From Hypericum androsaemum (taxonomy: Eukaryota > Streptophyta > Magnoliopsida > Malpighiales > Hypericaceae): a stretch of 64,000 nucleotides of DNA. The position numbers and the translations under genes are program-made. Below the pieces are notes generated by a model. That model saw only the letters and a program-made list of their open reading frames with translations. It made no database searches and was not told the DNA's origin. The DNA lies in contig OZ023192.1 in assembly GCA_963995505.1 (NCBI GenBank), positions 11,205,001 through 11,269,000 on the forward strand, written 5' to 3'. Below are positions 22,195 through 33,644 of this stretch, one piece after another (the stretch's first letter is position 1; each line of letters opens with the position of its first letter).

Positions 22195-23154
22195 CTACAC
22201 CATGCCCTTGAGTAGGAGCACGTCCTCCTCTACCATGGCCTTCTTTGACAGTAGACTACCACTCCGGAAAGCCAATAAGCTGAAAACACTCAGCTTTGTC
22301 ATGTCTAGGTTTACCACATTCCACTCTGTCCCATCGTGGAGGATTTTTTTTTGCGTCGACTTTGCTTGCACAACGAAGCTTAATGCTTCACTCCGTTCAT
22401 CTTTATTAATGGCCACATCACGATTTATCTCTTCATTCATCAGCCTTGCGTGAATCTGGTTCAAATTCGGTAAGGGCACCGTGCTCATTATATTGGAACA
22501 AACCATGCGGTACGTTGCATCATCCAACCCCATAAGGAATTGGTACACCTTCTCTTTTTCATGTTCTTGGAGAAGCTCTTTGTCTGCGCCGCACTTGCAA
22601 CCACACGCACATGTCGGCTGCTTGGTGTAGGCGTTGAGCTCCTCCCACATTCCTTTTAGTCGATTGTAATAGGCACTAAGACTTGTGCCAAATTGCTTGC
22701 AGCTTGCAATCTGACTTTTCAGTTGATAAATCCTCATATCATTACCAACAGAGAACCATTCTTTCAGGTCCTCCTAGAGGTCTTTGACGTTCTCCATGTA
22801 GGACATGGTGGAGCGCAGTGACGGATCGATGGTATTAAAAATCCATCCCACCAACATCGCGTTGACAGCACTCCGGTCATCGTAGTTAGGGTCTTTCGAA
22901 TATGATTCAGTCACTCTTCCATCGATAAAGGCAAGTTTTCTCTTGGCCTTCAAGACGTTGCGCACCGCCTTCATCCATTCATCATAGTTGTCTCCTTTCA
23001 ATACCACAGGTGTAATACTAGGGTTGTCAGCAGAAGTCAAGTAGTACGGCGAACTCGGATCCATCATCGGAGGCTTGCGTGCCATTGATCCTTCGCCGCC
23101 TATCCTTGATTTCCCTCCGTCGGTCATGGTCGTATTATTCTCTCCGTCAGTCAT
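22195..23154 (-). pseudogene. copia-2 gag
   Basis: The ATG at 23154 (MTDGENNTTMTDG) is chosen because it follows the primer-binding site closely. The protein shows SPYYLTSADNPSITPVVLKG, NYDEWMKAVRNVLKAKRKLA and FIDG, the standard copia gag start, then LNAYTKQPTCACG and EKVYQFLMGLDDATYRMV. A stop after ENVKDL (22774) and a shift before the zinc knuckle (CGKPRHDKAECFQLIGFPEW near 22290) break it. Gag forms the particle that packages the RNA. Confidence 0.88.
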
Positions 23155-23160
23155 GGTTGT

Positions 23161-23173
23161 GGCTCTGATACCA
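23161..23173 (-). promoter_or_regulatory. Primer-binding site of copia-2 (tRNA-iMet)
   Basis: The minus strand reads TGGTATCAGAGCC directly inside the 5' LTR. This is the standard plant retrotransposon site complementary to the 3' end of initiator methionine tRNA. Confidence 0.9.
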
Positions 23174-23384
23174 TGAAAGATTAAAGTGGAAAAAAAAAAC
23201 GTTCTCTCATTAAGCAGCCAATCGGCAATATATACAAGTGTTCTAGTCACGTAATCCTAATACTATTATGCTACGTAATTACAGAGAGCTTCCTAATTGG
23301 CCGTGATGCATATTAGGTAAGACACCAACAGAGACCTATACAACATCTACCACTAAATAGGAAAGGGCCTTATTCGGCCCAATA
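23174..23384 (-). repeat. 5' LTR of copia-2
   Basis: 211 bp; ends TTTAATCTTTCA next to the primer-binding site and starts at the GTAAA target copy. It has 24 bp more than the 3' LTR. Confidence 0.9.
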
Positions 23385-23640
23385 GTAAAAAAGGCTCATG
23401 GTATGAAATGAACTTTTTCCAATGAATATGCATGCAGTTATGAGATAGGACATACACAAAATAAATAAGATTTGATGGATTTTGTCCAACTAGTAATAAA
23501 CTTGATTATTGTGTGGAGTTTGAATATTGTGAATGGAGCAGATATTCGCATTTTTTAAAGGGCTGATAGTACTTGACTCCGGGTTTAGTCTTTACCCGCT
23601 AAATAGATATTACCATAACAAATTGGAACATGCCTGCAAC

Positions 23641-23776
23641 TGAATGCAAAAGAATTGCCGGACAAATCTCCTTTGGCAGGCTCGCGCCAACGCCATTGCA
23701 GTGTGGGGATCAGGTCCTCAATTTGTGGGTGCATGCATGCCAGAGGAGACCTTGCCCTGTAACGCAACTGCATTTC
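23641..23776 (-). ncRNA. MIR399: miR399 precursor, locus 2
   Basis: On the minus strand the 3' arm holds a miR399-type 21-mer at 23658-23678 (starts TGCCAAAGGAGATTTG, then TCCGG), one base from common miR399 forms at position 17. The 5' arm holds CAGGGCAAGGTCTCCTCTGG as star. The stem continues outward through AATGCA. Read on plus, the 3' arm would give TGCCAGAGGAGACC..., a poorer match, so minus is preferred. A TTTAAATA-like box lies about 30 bp upstream (23807-23816). No P1BS site was found on that side; one (GAATATGC, 23424-23431) lies on the other side. Expected target: PHO2. Confidence 0.72.
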
Positions 23777-24538
23777 AAAGTCACCGAATTGTGCACTGGA
23801 AGCTGGCTATTTAAAGCCTTTAACATAGGCAGCATGCCATTTACGAGTTCGGTGGGTGAAGCCTTTATTCCTGAATACGGAGATAGAAGCTTTCACTCAG
23901 AATCGGCTTCTAGATTTTTTAAATATAAAACGGAAAATGATGCTCTAATATTTATTTATCAGCAAAAAGATAATACAGATTTAATACAGCAGAGAATATT
24001 AACCTTCTTAAAATTATCCAAATACACATTAAGGCAGGGTCTTATAGAAACAACCGACATAAAATATTTATCCACTATCTAGATACATAGCTATTATTTA
24101 ATATAATTATCCAATCCAAACAACTTAATGTGCTCAACCCAATTCAGGCTTACCAGATTGATAACGGACAAGGCCCATATAAAAGTAAAATCTCTCAATT
24201 CCAGACAACGTACATTTTACGTACGCAACGAGCTCTATCCATGAGTAAACGTATCTTAGTCTACAAAAAAACATTGCAATACTCATTTGGATAACCATGA
24301 CTCCAGTCTCCCAAGTCTTTTTGCAAGTGGAACCCGTTATTTTAAAGCTTAGATAATTGTTAGTCTTTTTGGCCAAATGTAAGCTTAGTCTATTCTAGGG
24401 TGCAAAACCAAATCACAGATTGATTTTGCAAATTTTGTAGACTAACTTTACTCCGAAGAATTGGAATTTAGTCAATTCCGAGGAGTTTGATGTTTTGCTA
24501 TTCACGAATTTTTCTCATGTAATATAAATACTAAGGAA
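23777..24538. other. Region 5' of MIR399 locus 2 (minus sense), no gene recognised
   Basis: The longest open frame (23630-24082, plus) runs through the hairpin itself and shows no known domain. The part at 24428-24520 resembles 10975-11060. Confidence 0.35.
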
Positions 24539-24839
24539 TTTTTTTAATAACTAGCAAACTTTATTAATCAAAGAAAAAAAATAGAAAAGAAGAAAAAAAA
24601 TCCAAAAATACCAGACCCCAGAAAGGAGAACCATGCTCAAGCTAGCCCACAAATCACGAAGTCAGAAGTAACCTAAATTCCATAAATATAAAACCTATCA
24701 ATAGAAAAGGGAATAAAATAGCACATCCAGTATTTTTTATAGGAAAGTCAGGAATATTTCTTATGAGACACAAGTATTTTCATTGATCTCCTGTTGTCTG
24801 TCCTCTTTGGCGTATTAGTGGGCTGCTCCTCTTCCGCCA

Positions 24840-26724
24840 CGTCCCACTACTTATGACCTGTGAATAACACCATTAACTTGATAGATTTCTCATCCATGGA
24901 TTCAACTGCCTTAGGTTGTTTCCCCTCGCACCCCAGGACTTGAGCCACACCCTCGGCTGCCTCAAAGTTTTGTAGCCCTATTTGTGAAGCCAATGTCTGA
25001 TCCTGCGACTTCGAACCACCCAAACCATGTAATAAACCCTCCAAACCTACTTAATCAATCCAGTCACCTTGTATCTCAGTAAAAATCTCACCTGACCATG
25101 AAGAATTCACTATAGGTGAGTTGTTTTCCCAGGAGACCCGCTTAACTACCGCACCAGCATCTCCACCAAGTTCTACTCCTCAACTCTTACATTATCCTTC
25201 GAACTCAATGTGGGAATAACCGAGGCAGCCTGAACCGTATGGGATGTTCTATTTTGTGAGTTATCCTCATTCTCAACTGAATGAGTCATCACATCCGTTG
25301 CTGCCTCAACTTGTTGCACCCACGATAAGGGGGCCAAATCTGCACCAGACCGTGCGAGTGATAACCTTGTCGACCCATTAATCAACACACCGCCTACGTC
25401 CACTTTCGTAAGAACCTCTGCATGAGTCTCCAACTCTGTGTTCGTAGAAAGTGCAGCTACTCCCTTTTCCAGAACCACGTTAAGCAACAGATCCATTGTT
25501 TCAACACCAGCATCCATCCGAGCTGAAGGGACTTGAAGGCAGTCAAATCCTCCTCCTCGTCTTCTATTATCTCTCTTTCCTCTTAGAGAGCATCAAGAGA
25601 AGCTGCATTTGAATCTACCACAGGGTTAGAATATGGATTATTCACCGATGGCATAGTTCGGGGCACGCCTTTGAAGGCTTCATCCTCGCCACATGTGTTG
25701 TCCATTAGGAGCTGCTCCCCTATGAAACTCCCCACCCGTGTTACCCCCTTCATTGATCGGCCTCTTGCCTGGAGCTTTATCATTCTTATTTTCACCTGTT
25801 ACCCGATCTGATCTAACTTGTGACTTTCTGCAACGTGCGAGGTCATGCCCCATAATCCTGCAGTGATAACATAAACTTAGGAGGTTCTCATATGAAATCT
25901 CCACCCAAGAACTTTTGCTAGGTTATATCACATTATTCGTGAGAGATTTTGCTAAATTACCTTCAACAAGTTCCTAGACATACACTCCAAAGCTACGACT
26001 AAAAGCATATGTATCTACTCTGATTTGCTCTCCCACTACTTCAGCAATACCCAAAACAATCCCCAGATCAATATATTCTATACTAAACCCGACAAATTCA
26101 CCAAAACCTTTACTATAGAGGCTTGTTCCCTAAAAGGTACAAAATTCATCTTCCAAGGCTGCAAATACAAAGTTTCGTAAGGCAACTTCTATATAATGGA
26201 TTTCCATAACATCTCTTTGTCCTTCTTTGTATCAAAGTAAAAGCCATAATTCCCCAAACCCAAAGATATCCTTCTCTTTATCCTTCTCTTAGCTCCCTGA
26301 TAGGTACAAAATCCACCAAGGCTGCAAATACAAAGTTCTATGAGGCAACTTCCATATAATATATTTTCATAACATTTCTTTGTCCTTCTCTGTATCAAAG
26401 TAAAAGCCACAATGCCCCAAACCCAATGATATCATTCTCCATGAGGAAGTTGACCATGCCTTGGTTATGGGAGGAAAGGGAGATAAAAGAAGGAATACGA
26501 TGTTCATGCACCACAATCCTAAAATGGTCGCCTTTGAGAATTGGTCTGATGTGGTTACCTGAGTTGGTCCACCCCTCATTTTGAGTCCGTATTTGAGTGG
26601 CATATGATGGACGTGTGTCAACCATCACTGGAGTAATAAGGGCAGCCTCGAATGATTTCGATGAGATATATCCCTCAAGAGCAGCCCCATTAGTTATGAA
26701 CTTTGAAGGCTGATGTGGCTGCAC
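24840..26724 (-). pseudogene. LINE-A ORF1 (DUF4283 + CCHC zinc knuckle)
   Basis: The N-terminal part shows FISLSSHNQGMVNFLMEN and IGFGALWLLL, and a DUF4283-like part (LGLGHCGFYFDTEKDKEML, IIWKLPHRTLYLQPW). Later come VGEQIRVDTYAFSRSFGVYV and the knuckle SYENLLSLCYHCRIMGHDLARC region near 25860, then a low-complexity tail rich in Glu, Val and Thr. ORF1 protein binds LINE RNA. Stops and shifts occur throughout, and a piece is duplicated at 26131-26435. Confidence 0.75.
26131..26435 (-). repeat. Tandem duplication inside LINE-A ORF1, about 160-bp unit
   Basis: The segment containing AGGCTGCAAATACAAAGTT, ATAACAT(C/T)TCTTTGTCCTTC and TATCAAAGTAAAAGCCA occurs twice, at about 26131-26283 and 26295-26435. 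It repeats the peptide (F/Y)YFDT(K/E)KDKEMLWK. Confidence 0.8.
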
Positions 26725-26999
26725 CCCGAGAAACTCCCCCTTGCCGATGGCAACTAACTCCCTTTGGCCATTCCCTCACAACTCCTCTCCCAATTTTGAC
26801 TGTCAAAATTGTAAATTTTGTCATTGAGTCAAGCAAGTCAATAACAATATGAAAGCATCAAGCATAATGGGGTCTACTCGGTGCGTGAAAGGCGTGTTGT
26901 CATGTATGAGAGTCTATCTTGTATCGTCATTGGGATTGACCACATGCATTACAGAATGATTGGAACATATACAGACATTTCTCGAATTCAACCTACCTT

Positions 27000-28666
27000 C
27001 GAGGACGGTGCTAGGGTCTAACTTGGAAGTAAACTCGTTTGCTCTTTGCTTAGCAATTGACCGTTGGGCATCAAATCAAAATCTTCTTGGGGAACCATGG
27101 GTGTATGCGACAAGGTTGGCTCTAAAGAAGTATTATTTCTCAAAAAATATTTAAAAATATTAATATTAGAAAAATAATCATGGAAATTATTTACAACCCC
27201 TAACATGTTATGTGCAAAGATTTTGAAGGGGGACCTTTCCAAATATCTCTCTCTTGCAGACTCAATGTGGAAGAAACTGCTCTGGGATGTGGAAGAGCAT
27301 TTTTGGAGGGAATGAGTTTGTTAAGGATGATTTCATGTGGAGACTTGGAAATGGTAGAACTATCGATTTATGGTATGATTTTTGGCTGTCTAATTCGGAC
27401 TTGAAACACATCAAAATTGAGAGATATGCTCATGCCGAGATTGTGAAAGTCATTGACCTTATATATGTGATGACAAAGGAATAAGATCTTACGACTTTAA
27501 CTGACCTATATGTTTCTCAGGATCAAAATGTAATCTAAAAATTGAATTTCTCACATGGTGATATTGATAGTAAGCCATTATGACAAAAAGCAACAAAAGA
27601 AGTATATTCTGCCAAAGTTTGTTACCTCCAATGGAGGAAGGCACATGTTGATCAAAATCTGAACTTTATTCAGGTATTACAGAAGAGACCTATTGGGAGA
27701 AAATTTGGAAGCTGAAAGTCCCACCAAAGCTACAACATTTTGTCTAGAGATTGTCCTCAAGTAGCATACCTACTACAGCATCATTGATGCAGAGACAACT
27801 GGGACATGACGAGGAGTGTTGCCTCTATGGAAGCACCTCTGAATCAATTATACTCATGCTCCTAACTTTTCCTCATGCTTCTGCAACATGATTCCACTAC
27901 ACTTTAAACTATAGATCTAATCTGTAATTTTTCTCAACTTTTGCTGAGTGGTTCACCATCTGGTGGTTGAGAAATTGAAGAAAGGACATGTTCTCATTCA
28001 TTGTTTTCATGTGTTAGAAGATTTGGAAGTTTAGGAATGAGACTATCTTGCAATGTACACGCCAATTTCTGAACTGAGAGTAGCCAGGGCTGTTCAAACA
28101 TGGCAAGAATGAAACCTGGCGAATCCTCATGTATTTTCTCCTCATCCCAATCACCTAGAACTTCAGACAGAGAGAAAGAGTTGGATAGCACCTACTGGAC
28201 AAGAGGTGATAATCAACTATGATGTGGTATGTTACGATAAAAATTAAAATACAAGTTTAGCTATTGTGGCTAGAAACTATATAGGACATGTTCTTGATGG
28301 TCAAACAGAGCTTACAAAGGCAAGATCAGCCTTGGATGCAGAAGTGCAAGTCATCAGACTCACGATAAAGACGGTTTTGCTAAACTTCAGTGATATGGAG
28401 GTGCATATTTGATCGGATTACAAAGTGGCAGTCGAGTTTATCAATGGTATTACAAGTGTCATAGATTACAAAGTTGAGAACAATGCAATCTTGGCTAGGT
28501 TTTTCATTGCCCCATTGCTTCGTTGTTAGCTTATTTTTGTTCAAAGGGTAGCTAATCAGGCTGTCAATTAGCTCATGACACATTTGTGTGTGAACACAAT
28601 CATATCTAATTGGCAGCACTTTCCTCCTTCGGATCTATGCTCCTTCTTGTACCAAGATTTTCTAGT

Positions 28667-28668
<2 letters not shown>
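27000..28668 (+). pseudogene. LINE-B: 3' part of ORF2 (RT tail, zf-RVT, RNase H), decayed
   Basis: Plus strand: the RT tail shows WKLFTTPNMLCAKILKGDLS, then GGNEFVKDDFMWRLGNGRTI and DLWYDFWLSNSDLK, the standard passage before the zinc-binding region. RNase H-like pieces (SLAIVARNYIGHVLDGQT, ALDAEVQVIRLTIK, SDYKVAVEFINGI) lie at 28255-28460. Many stops and shifts. The catalytic RT core is missing, so the copy is 5' truncated. It ends near a TA microsatellite in place of an A tail. Confidence 0.75.

Positions 28669-28727
<59 letters not shown>
28669..28727 (+). repeat. (TA)n microsatellite
   Basis: About 29 TA units without interruption at the end of LINE-B. Dinucleotide repeats often grow from the tails of LINE copies. 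Confidence 0.95.
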
Positions 28728-28730
<3 letters not shown>

Positions 28731-30701
28731 TGTATTTCATTCTTAAAAACTGTGTCGGTGCATGATGTACCCAAAGTCTCTTTGTAGTTTTACTTTTTTG
28801 AAAAGACACTAGTGAAAGAGTTATTTTGATTTAACGAGGTCTCGTGTTCAAACTATTAAAAATACTTCCAGCATTAATGCTCGAACACTCTTTTTCTCCA
28901 CTTTGTTTTATTATTACAATATTTTAATGAGGCTTGCGACTGCAATCTTGTTTGAGGGTTAAAACACTTTTTTTATCAGATAAAGCTTCTAATTTAAAAA
29001 AAAATTGAGATGCATCAGTGTTAAATATTTGTTGGAAGAGTGTTGCCATCTTTTGAAAGTTCTACCCGACTCGATTCTGGATTAGTGAGTCTGTAATATA
29101 AACCAAAACAATATATTTGTACTTTTTGTTCTCCTCATTATTTCCTTTAATCCTATAAACTGTTACGTTCATAATCCAATGATTAGGACACCTCTTCAAA
29201 TGAAAAGCCACATATCTTGCACATTTGTGAGTAAGACACTTATATCCACTTAAGAAAGTGTTAGGTTCAATTTTTAATGACTTGCCAATAGAGCATTTTC
29301 CCTTTAATTTCCCTCTGCAACCCATATTTCATATTAACATTGAAGATCGGGAAACCTCAACACCTGAACTTATTCTATTTTCCCGGACGCATATACGAAT
29401 GGATAATTCTGTCTGGAGGATGGTATAAAGTGGTTGACGCATATTCTTCCTCCCGTATCTTTGTCCTCAATGGATGTGAAAAGCTAAATCATTAGATTGG
29501 AATCCGAATATAATTCGTATTTTTCTGGAATATAAACGTGTAGAAACTCGAAGCAGCCGTACTTAACAGTGGGATTCCTGAACATTGAGAACTTGTCAAC
29601 CTCGGATAGGATCTCCTCGTTTCCAGAAAATCTGTATCATGTTATTGCATAAATAGAATAAAGTAACGGACAATCGCTTATATTAATTAGAAGTGAGTTA
29701 TTCTAGTTTAACTAAGAGATTTAAAGATCGAACCCTTAAATTGCAACTGTGTTTTATATTTGTTGAGAAATTTTTTTCATTATTTAAAGATCCTATTCTG
29801 CTCGATTAGTTCATTTAGTAATGTCTCGTACCATAGGTATGAAGTTTGTCACACAAAAAAATTACCGTAGGTATGAACAAAACGGTACGACAAATGGAAA
29901 TCAAATTGGAAAAAAATGCACTTTAATATCTGTGGATTTAAAATGCATAAAACGAGTCAAACTTTTTTAAAATTTTGACCCTTGGAGAACCGGAGCAGCT
30001 GCTTTGGCATATTTTCTAAAATGTTGTCGTTCGTTGCTTACGTGGCAAGCCAGTGGCAAGTGACTGGGATAAGGCAACAATTTCATTGCTCCTGGGAAAA
30101 TTACCAAAATAGTCCCAATTGTTTTTTAAAATTTCCAAAACTGACAATATTATATACCTTTTTTTTTCCTTATTGGTTAGTGTTCCTCCAACCTCCACCA
30201 CCCGTTCTTCCTCTTCAACCTCCTCTCATCAAAATCAATCTGCTAATCCGCCCTTTGATCTCTCTAAACTAATCAATATGACTACAAATAAACGGAATTG
30301 GATTCAAGCCTGGACTCGCATTTTGCACCAGTACGGGCTTGAAATTTGTTTGGGCCGTTGGATAAGTTTTTGTAAATATTAAGGCTGATCAGATGGTCGA
30401 CAAGGAATGGGGATAACGTTGTCTCTTTACCCCTATCAGAAACCCATTTCTACCAAATTTTTAGGTGGGAGGGGAATGGAGAGAGAAAGTGTGGAAAAAA
30501 TTCAAGATAAAAATACCCAAAATTTTGCAACGAGAACAATTTCGGCGATTCGATAGGCGAATTAAGTCCTCAATATTTCCTCTCTGAGTGCATCTTCTCG
30601 ACACGTTCTTCTCGATTTTTCCTCCTTCGTACACTTTTTCTCTGGATCCATTGAGGTTTGTATTTCTTCCTCTAGGCCTTTTGCATAGAATCTAGTATTT
30701 T
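28728..30701. other. Non-coding stretch, no gene recognised
   Basis: AT-rich, with short frames lacking known domains (for example 29062-29325 minus). Pyrimidine-rich text at 30190-30240 and 30570-30680 looks like untranslated leader of an unknown gene. ATTTCTTCCTCT at 30662-30673 recurs at 31674-31685, just outside the solo LTR. Confidence 0.35.
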
Positions 30702-31673
30702 TGTTGTTTGTCGGAGGGTTGGTGTACTTGATTAGGATCTACGGCAGTCGAGGCAAGTGTTGGACACTTTCTCCGTAAGACGAGATTGCCCTGTATATTT
30801 CAGTGCGGTACGGGCTACGGCAATCGTCCCCAAGATACAACGACTGTTAGGGCATTTCCAAAAACGTTGCACACGTATCTCGAAACTTTCGGGCGAACCC
30901 TTATATACCCTGAACTTTCGGACGGACTTTGTAAGTGAAGAACGGGGGAGAGAGGAGAAGACAACAATGCCTATATAGATGCACTTGCTGCTGGGATGAG
31001 GATAATGGCAAGGGGGCAGGCCTATTTATAGGCTGGAGGAGGCAGGGAGGCAGCTGCCCCGAAGGGACGCGTCCGTTCGGCCAGCAGGCTGGCTGGCTGC
31101 GCTCGTGGTCCTTCGGTGGCTTCTGGATCCTTCCAGGCGCGCCCAGGCTGTGCTGGCGCCCTTTCGCAAGGGATCTCGCAGTCCTTCAGTCTTCTAGAAG
31201 TCTCCTGGATATTCCAGCCCTTTGTGCCTCTTCGGTGGCCAATCTGGAAGGTGCTCGCAGCTCCTCGTCACTACGGTAGCTGCGCAGCTCCTCGTCACTT
31301 CGGTAGCTGCGCAGTTCTCTCCGGACCCAGGCAAAATACTTAAGGCTCCTCCAGACGATGCGCACGAAGTGCCAAGTGCGCCACAAAGTACCAAGTGCGC
31401 CACAAAGCGCCCATTGCGACCTGCGTCCAATGCGCCATGCGCACACGCACGGGCGCGTGCTCGGACTGTGCTTCGCACCATCCTCGTAGCTAGCGGTGGA
31501 TCAGCCTTTAGGTAGTCAACCAAGTTGAGAGATAAGGAGAGAAATTCCTTATAAACAAAAAAATTCTCTTTGCTCTATTCAATGTGGTACACATTCCTTA
31601 ACTTGACTTTGGGCCTTCCACTTGGGCCTTTCCAATTTGGGCCAAATGCATTAAATATGCATTCAACCCAACA
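30702..31673 (-). mobile_element. Solo LTR of family LTR-1, inverted
   Basis: A 972-bp copy of the LTR at 1111-2083 in opposite orientation, with TGTTG...AACA borders. No internal retrotransposon sequence is attached. Flanking pentamers are ATTTT (30697-30701) and ATTTC (31674-31678), a target duplication with one mismatch. A solo LTR arises when the two LTRs of one element recombine and delete the body. Confidence 0.85.
31023..31030 (-). promoter_or_regulatory. TATA box of the solo LTR
   Basis: TATAAATA on the minus strand, same context as at 1763-1770 in the first copy, so the LTR promoter core is still present and points toward lower coordinates. Confidence 0.6.
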
Positions 31674-32835
31674 ATTTCTTCCTCTCGGGCGTTCACTTTT
31701 CTTGGGTTGCTTGTGATTTAATGGTTTCTATGATTTGGTATGGATTTTATTTGTTATGCATATATCATTTTCTGGTTTTTTTTTTAGTTTATATTTTGGG
31801 TTTGAGGATTGGATTGGAAACAGTTTTAGGTTTTGGACTAATTGGTGGTATGTTTTAGATTGGATTAGATTATATGGTTTTGGACTAAACAGTTTTATGT
31901 TTTAGATTGGAGTAAACCATTTTAGGTTTTGGAGTAAACAGGTTTAGTTTTTGATTGGAATCGGAACATTTTTAGGTTTTGGTCTTTTAGGTTCTAGTTT
32001 TTGTTGGAGTTTATGTTTTGGATTGGATTCGAGTGTTCTTACTGTGAGTGTTCTTACAGGCGTATTAAGTTTGACCATTTTATCATTACACTCAAACAAT
32101 TTCATGAAACCCATCGAACCATTATATCAGTGGTTCTCATTTTGTTTTTTCAGAGCATAGTAGACAATTATGTCTATTCTTTGGTTGACCTCTTTTCCTT
32201 GTTTGGTGTGTAGATGGAAAGGAGTCAAAAGTCTTGCGCGAGGCCTAGTTACATGAGGCTTACTGAGAGGAGGAGGAGGAGGCAGCAGCAGTGGAGTCAA
32301 AGATGGAGACGAATTGCATGTCGACGGTGGGCGGCACGTGATGGTCTTTGCCCGTGGACATGATCGGCGATCTCAGTGTTTGAATTGGGTTGTGGAGTTG
32401 GGATGGAATGGACCAATTGGAGGAGACTGGGAGGTCGTGGTGTTCCACCTTCTTCGAGCAGCGACGATGATGCGATGGGCTCAATGGCGGGAGGTCGGCT
32501 TCCCTCTTCTCTGGGCAAGACGCCGACGAAGCGGGCAGGTTAGTAGTCGAACGAAGGAAGCTGCGACATATTTTTGTATCCTTTGGGGAGGGTTTCAATG
32601 GCGGGGAATGGTAGTTCTGCGATGTCTATGTTTGTTTGGTGGCTAGAGACGTGGTCGGCGACAGAGTTGGCGTTGTCATGACCATTGTTGTTTGTGTGAT
32701 TTTTGTGATTTTACGAAGTTGTCCGGAGACATAGTCGGCGACGGAGTTGGCCTTGGATGGGGTCGTGACCATTGTTGTTTCATGATTTTGGAATTTTTTG
32801 TGTTTCTCTGATTTTGGAATTTGGTTTTCATGATC
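31674..32835. other. Unassigned; TTTTGGA-type repeats, then GC-richer stretch with open frames
   Basis: 31690-32000 repeats words such as TTTTAGATTGGA and GGTTTTGGA and looks intron-like. An ATG at 32214 after TTTGGTGTGTAG (a possible splice acceptor) opens an Arg/Gln-rich frame of about 50 codons. The minus strand has a 112-codon frame (32260-32598). Neither matches a family I know. GTCGGCGAC(A/G)GAGTTGGC is repeated at about 32654 and 32732. Confidence 0.3.
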
Positions 32836-33375
32836 AAATAGTTTATCCAGTTATATTAAATAGTTTACCCGATTATATCAAATGGTATATCCGGTTATAT
32901 CAAATAGTTTACTCGGTTATATCAAACAGTTTACTCGGTTATCTCAAATAGTTTATCCAGCTATATCAAATGATATGTCGTATTAAATAATTAATTTGAT
33001 AATATTAGTTGTGATTGTTTTAGATAAATTTAGTCGAACATATATCCAATCGGTTTACCAGGTTATATCAAATAGTTTATCCGGCTATATCAAATGGTTT
33101 ACTCGATTATATAAAATAGCTTACCCGGTTATATCAAATAGTTTACTCGATTATATCAAATGGTTTACCCAGTTATATCAAATGGTATGTCGTGTTAAAT
33201 AATTAGTTTGATAATATTAATTGTAATTTTTTATATGAATTTAGTCGAACATATATTCAAATTATTTATCCGATTATATTAAATAGTTTATTCGATTATA
33301 TCAAATGGTATAGTTAATTATATCAAATGATATAGCTGATTATATCCAATGGTCCACCCAATTATATCAAATAGT
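32836..33375 (+). repeat. AT-rich minisatellite (TATATCAAATAGTTTACCCGGT-type unit)
   Basis: About two dozen units of 20-22 bp with the core TATATCAAATAGTTTA and variable ends (CCCGGT, CTCGAT, TCCGGC). A longer interruption containing GTTAAATAATTA(A/G)TTTGATAATATTA and TTTAGTCGAACATATAT appears twice (about 32970-33050 and 33190-33265), so a larger unit was duplicated. It is unrelated to the GATATTGGTTT arrays. Confidence 0.85.
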
Positions 33376-33644
33376 ATACCAATTTGATAATATTTAAAAT
33401 TATTCATTACAAAAATTAAACAATTATAATAATAATAAAAAATGTGTAAGCCCTTTTTTTGGGGAAAAAATGCGTCAGTGTCTTTTTCGGAAAAAAAAAT
33501 GTGTCAGCCCTTTTTCTCTTTCCAATGCATGCGTCAACCCCTTTTTCAAGTTACTATACTGCCCCTGGTCACATAACTCTAGGTCTGTTGTGAGTATAGC
33601 TTTCCCCAAATAAACAGCTCAAGAGACTACTCTCACCGAGAGCG
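33376..33644. other. Short repeats of an ATGTGTCAGCCC type
   Basis: Three or four irregular units (AAATGTGTAAGCCCTTTTT, AAAATGCGTCAGTGTCTTTTT, AAATGTGTCAGCCCTTTTT, ATGCGTCAACCCCTTTTT). No gene. Confidence 0.45.

Larger units (their letters stand above)
18590..23384 (-). mobile_element. Complete Ty1/copia element (copia-2) with 5-bp target duplication
   Basis: This 4.8-kb element lies on the minus strand between exact GTAAA duplications (18585-18589 and 23385-23389). It has short LTRs (187 and 211 bp), a primer-binding site complementary to initiator tRNA-Met next to the 5' LTR, and gag, protease, integrase, reverse transcriptase and RNase H in copia order. Stops and frameshifts break the polyprotein. 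Short LTRs and total length suggest an Ale/Retrofit-type lineage (inference). Both LTRs start TATTGGG rather than the usual TG. Confidence 0.92.
24539..26830 (-). mobile_element. Internally deleted L1-type LINE (LINE-A)
   Basis: On the minus strand an ORF1 (about 26720-24840) is followed directly by a 3' UTR ending GATTAATAAAGTTTGCTAG and a short A tail (T run at 24539-24545 on plus). The AATAAA signal lies at about 24560-24565. The endonuclease/reverse-transcriptase ORF2 normally found between them is absent, so the copy lost its middle while both ends remain. Confidence 0.7.

Noticed and set aside
23630..24082. 150-codon plus-strand open frame
   Set aside because: Runs through the miR399 hairpin, no domain, low-complexity end.
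28575..28809. Tyr/Ile-repeat open frames
   Set aside because: Translation of the TA microsatellite.
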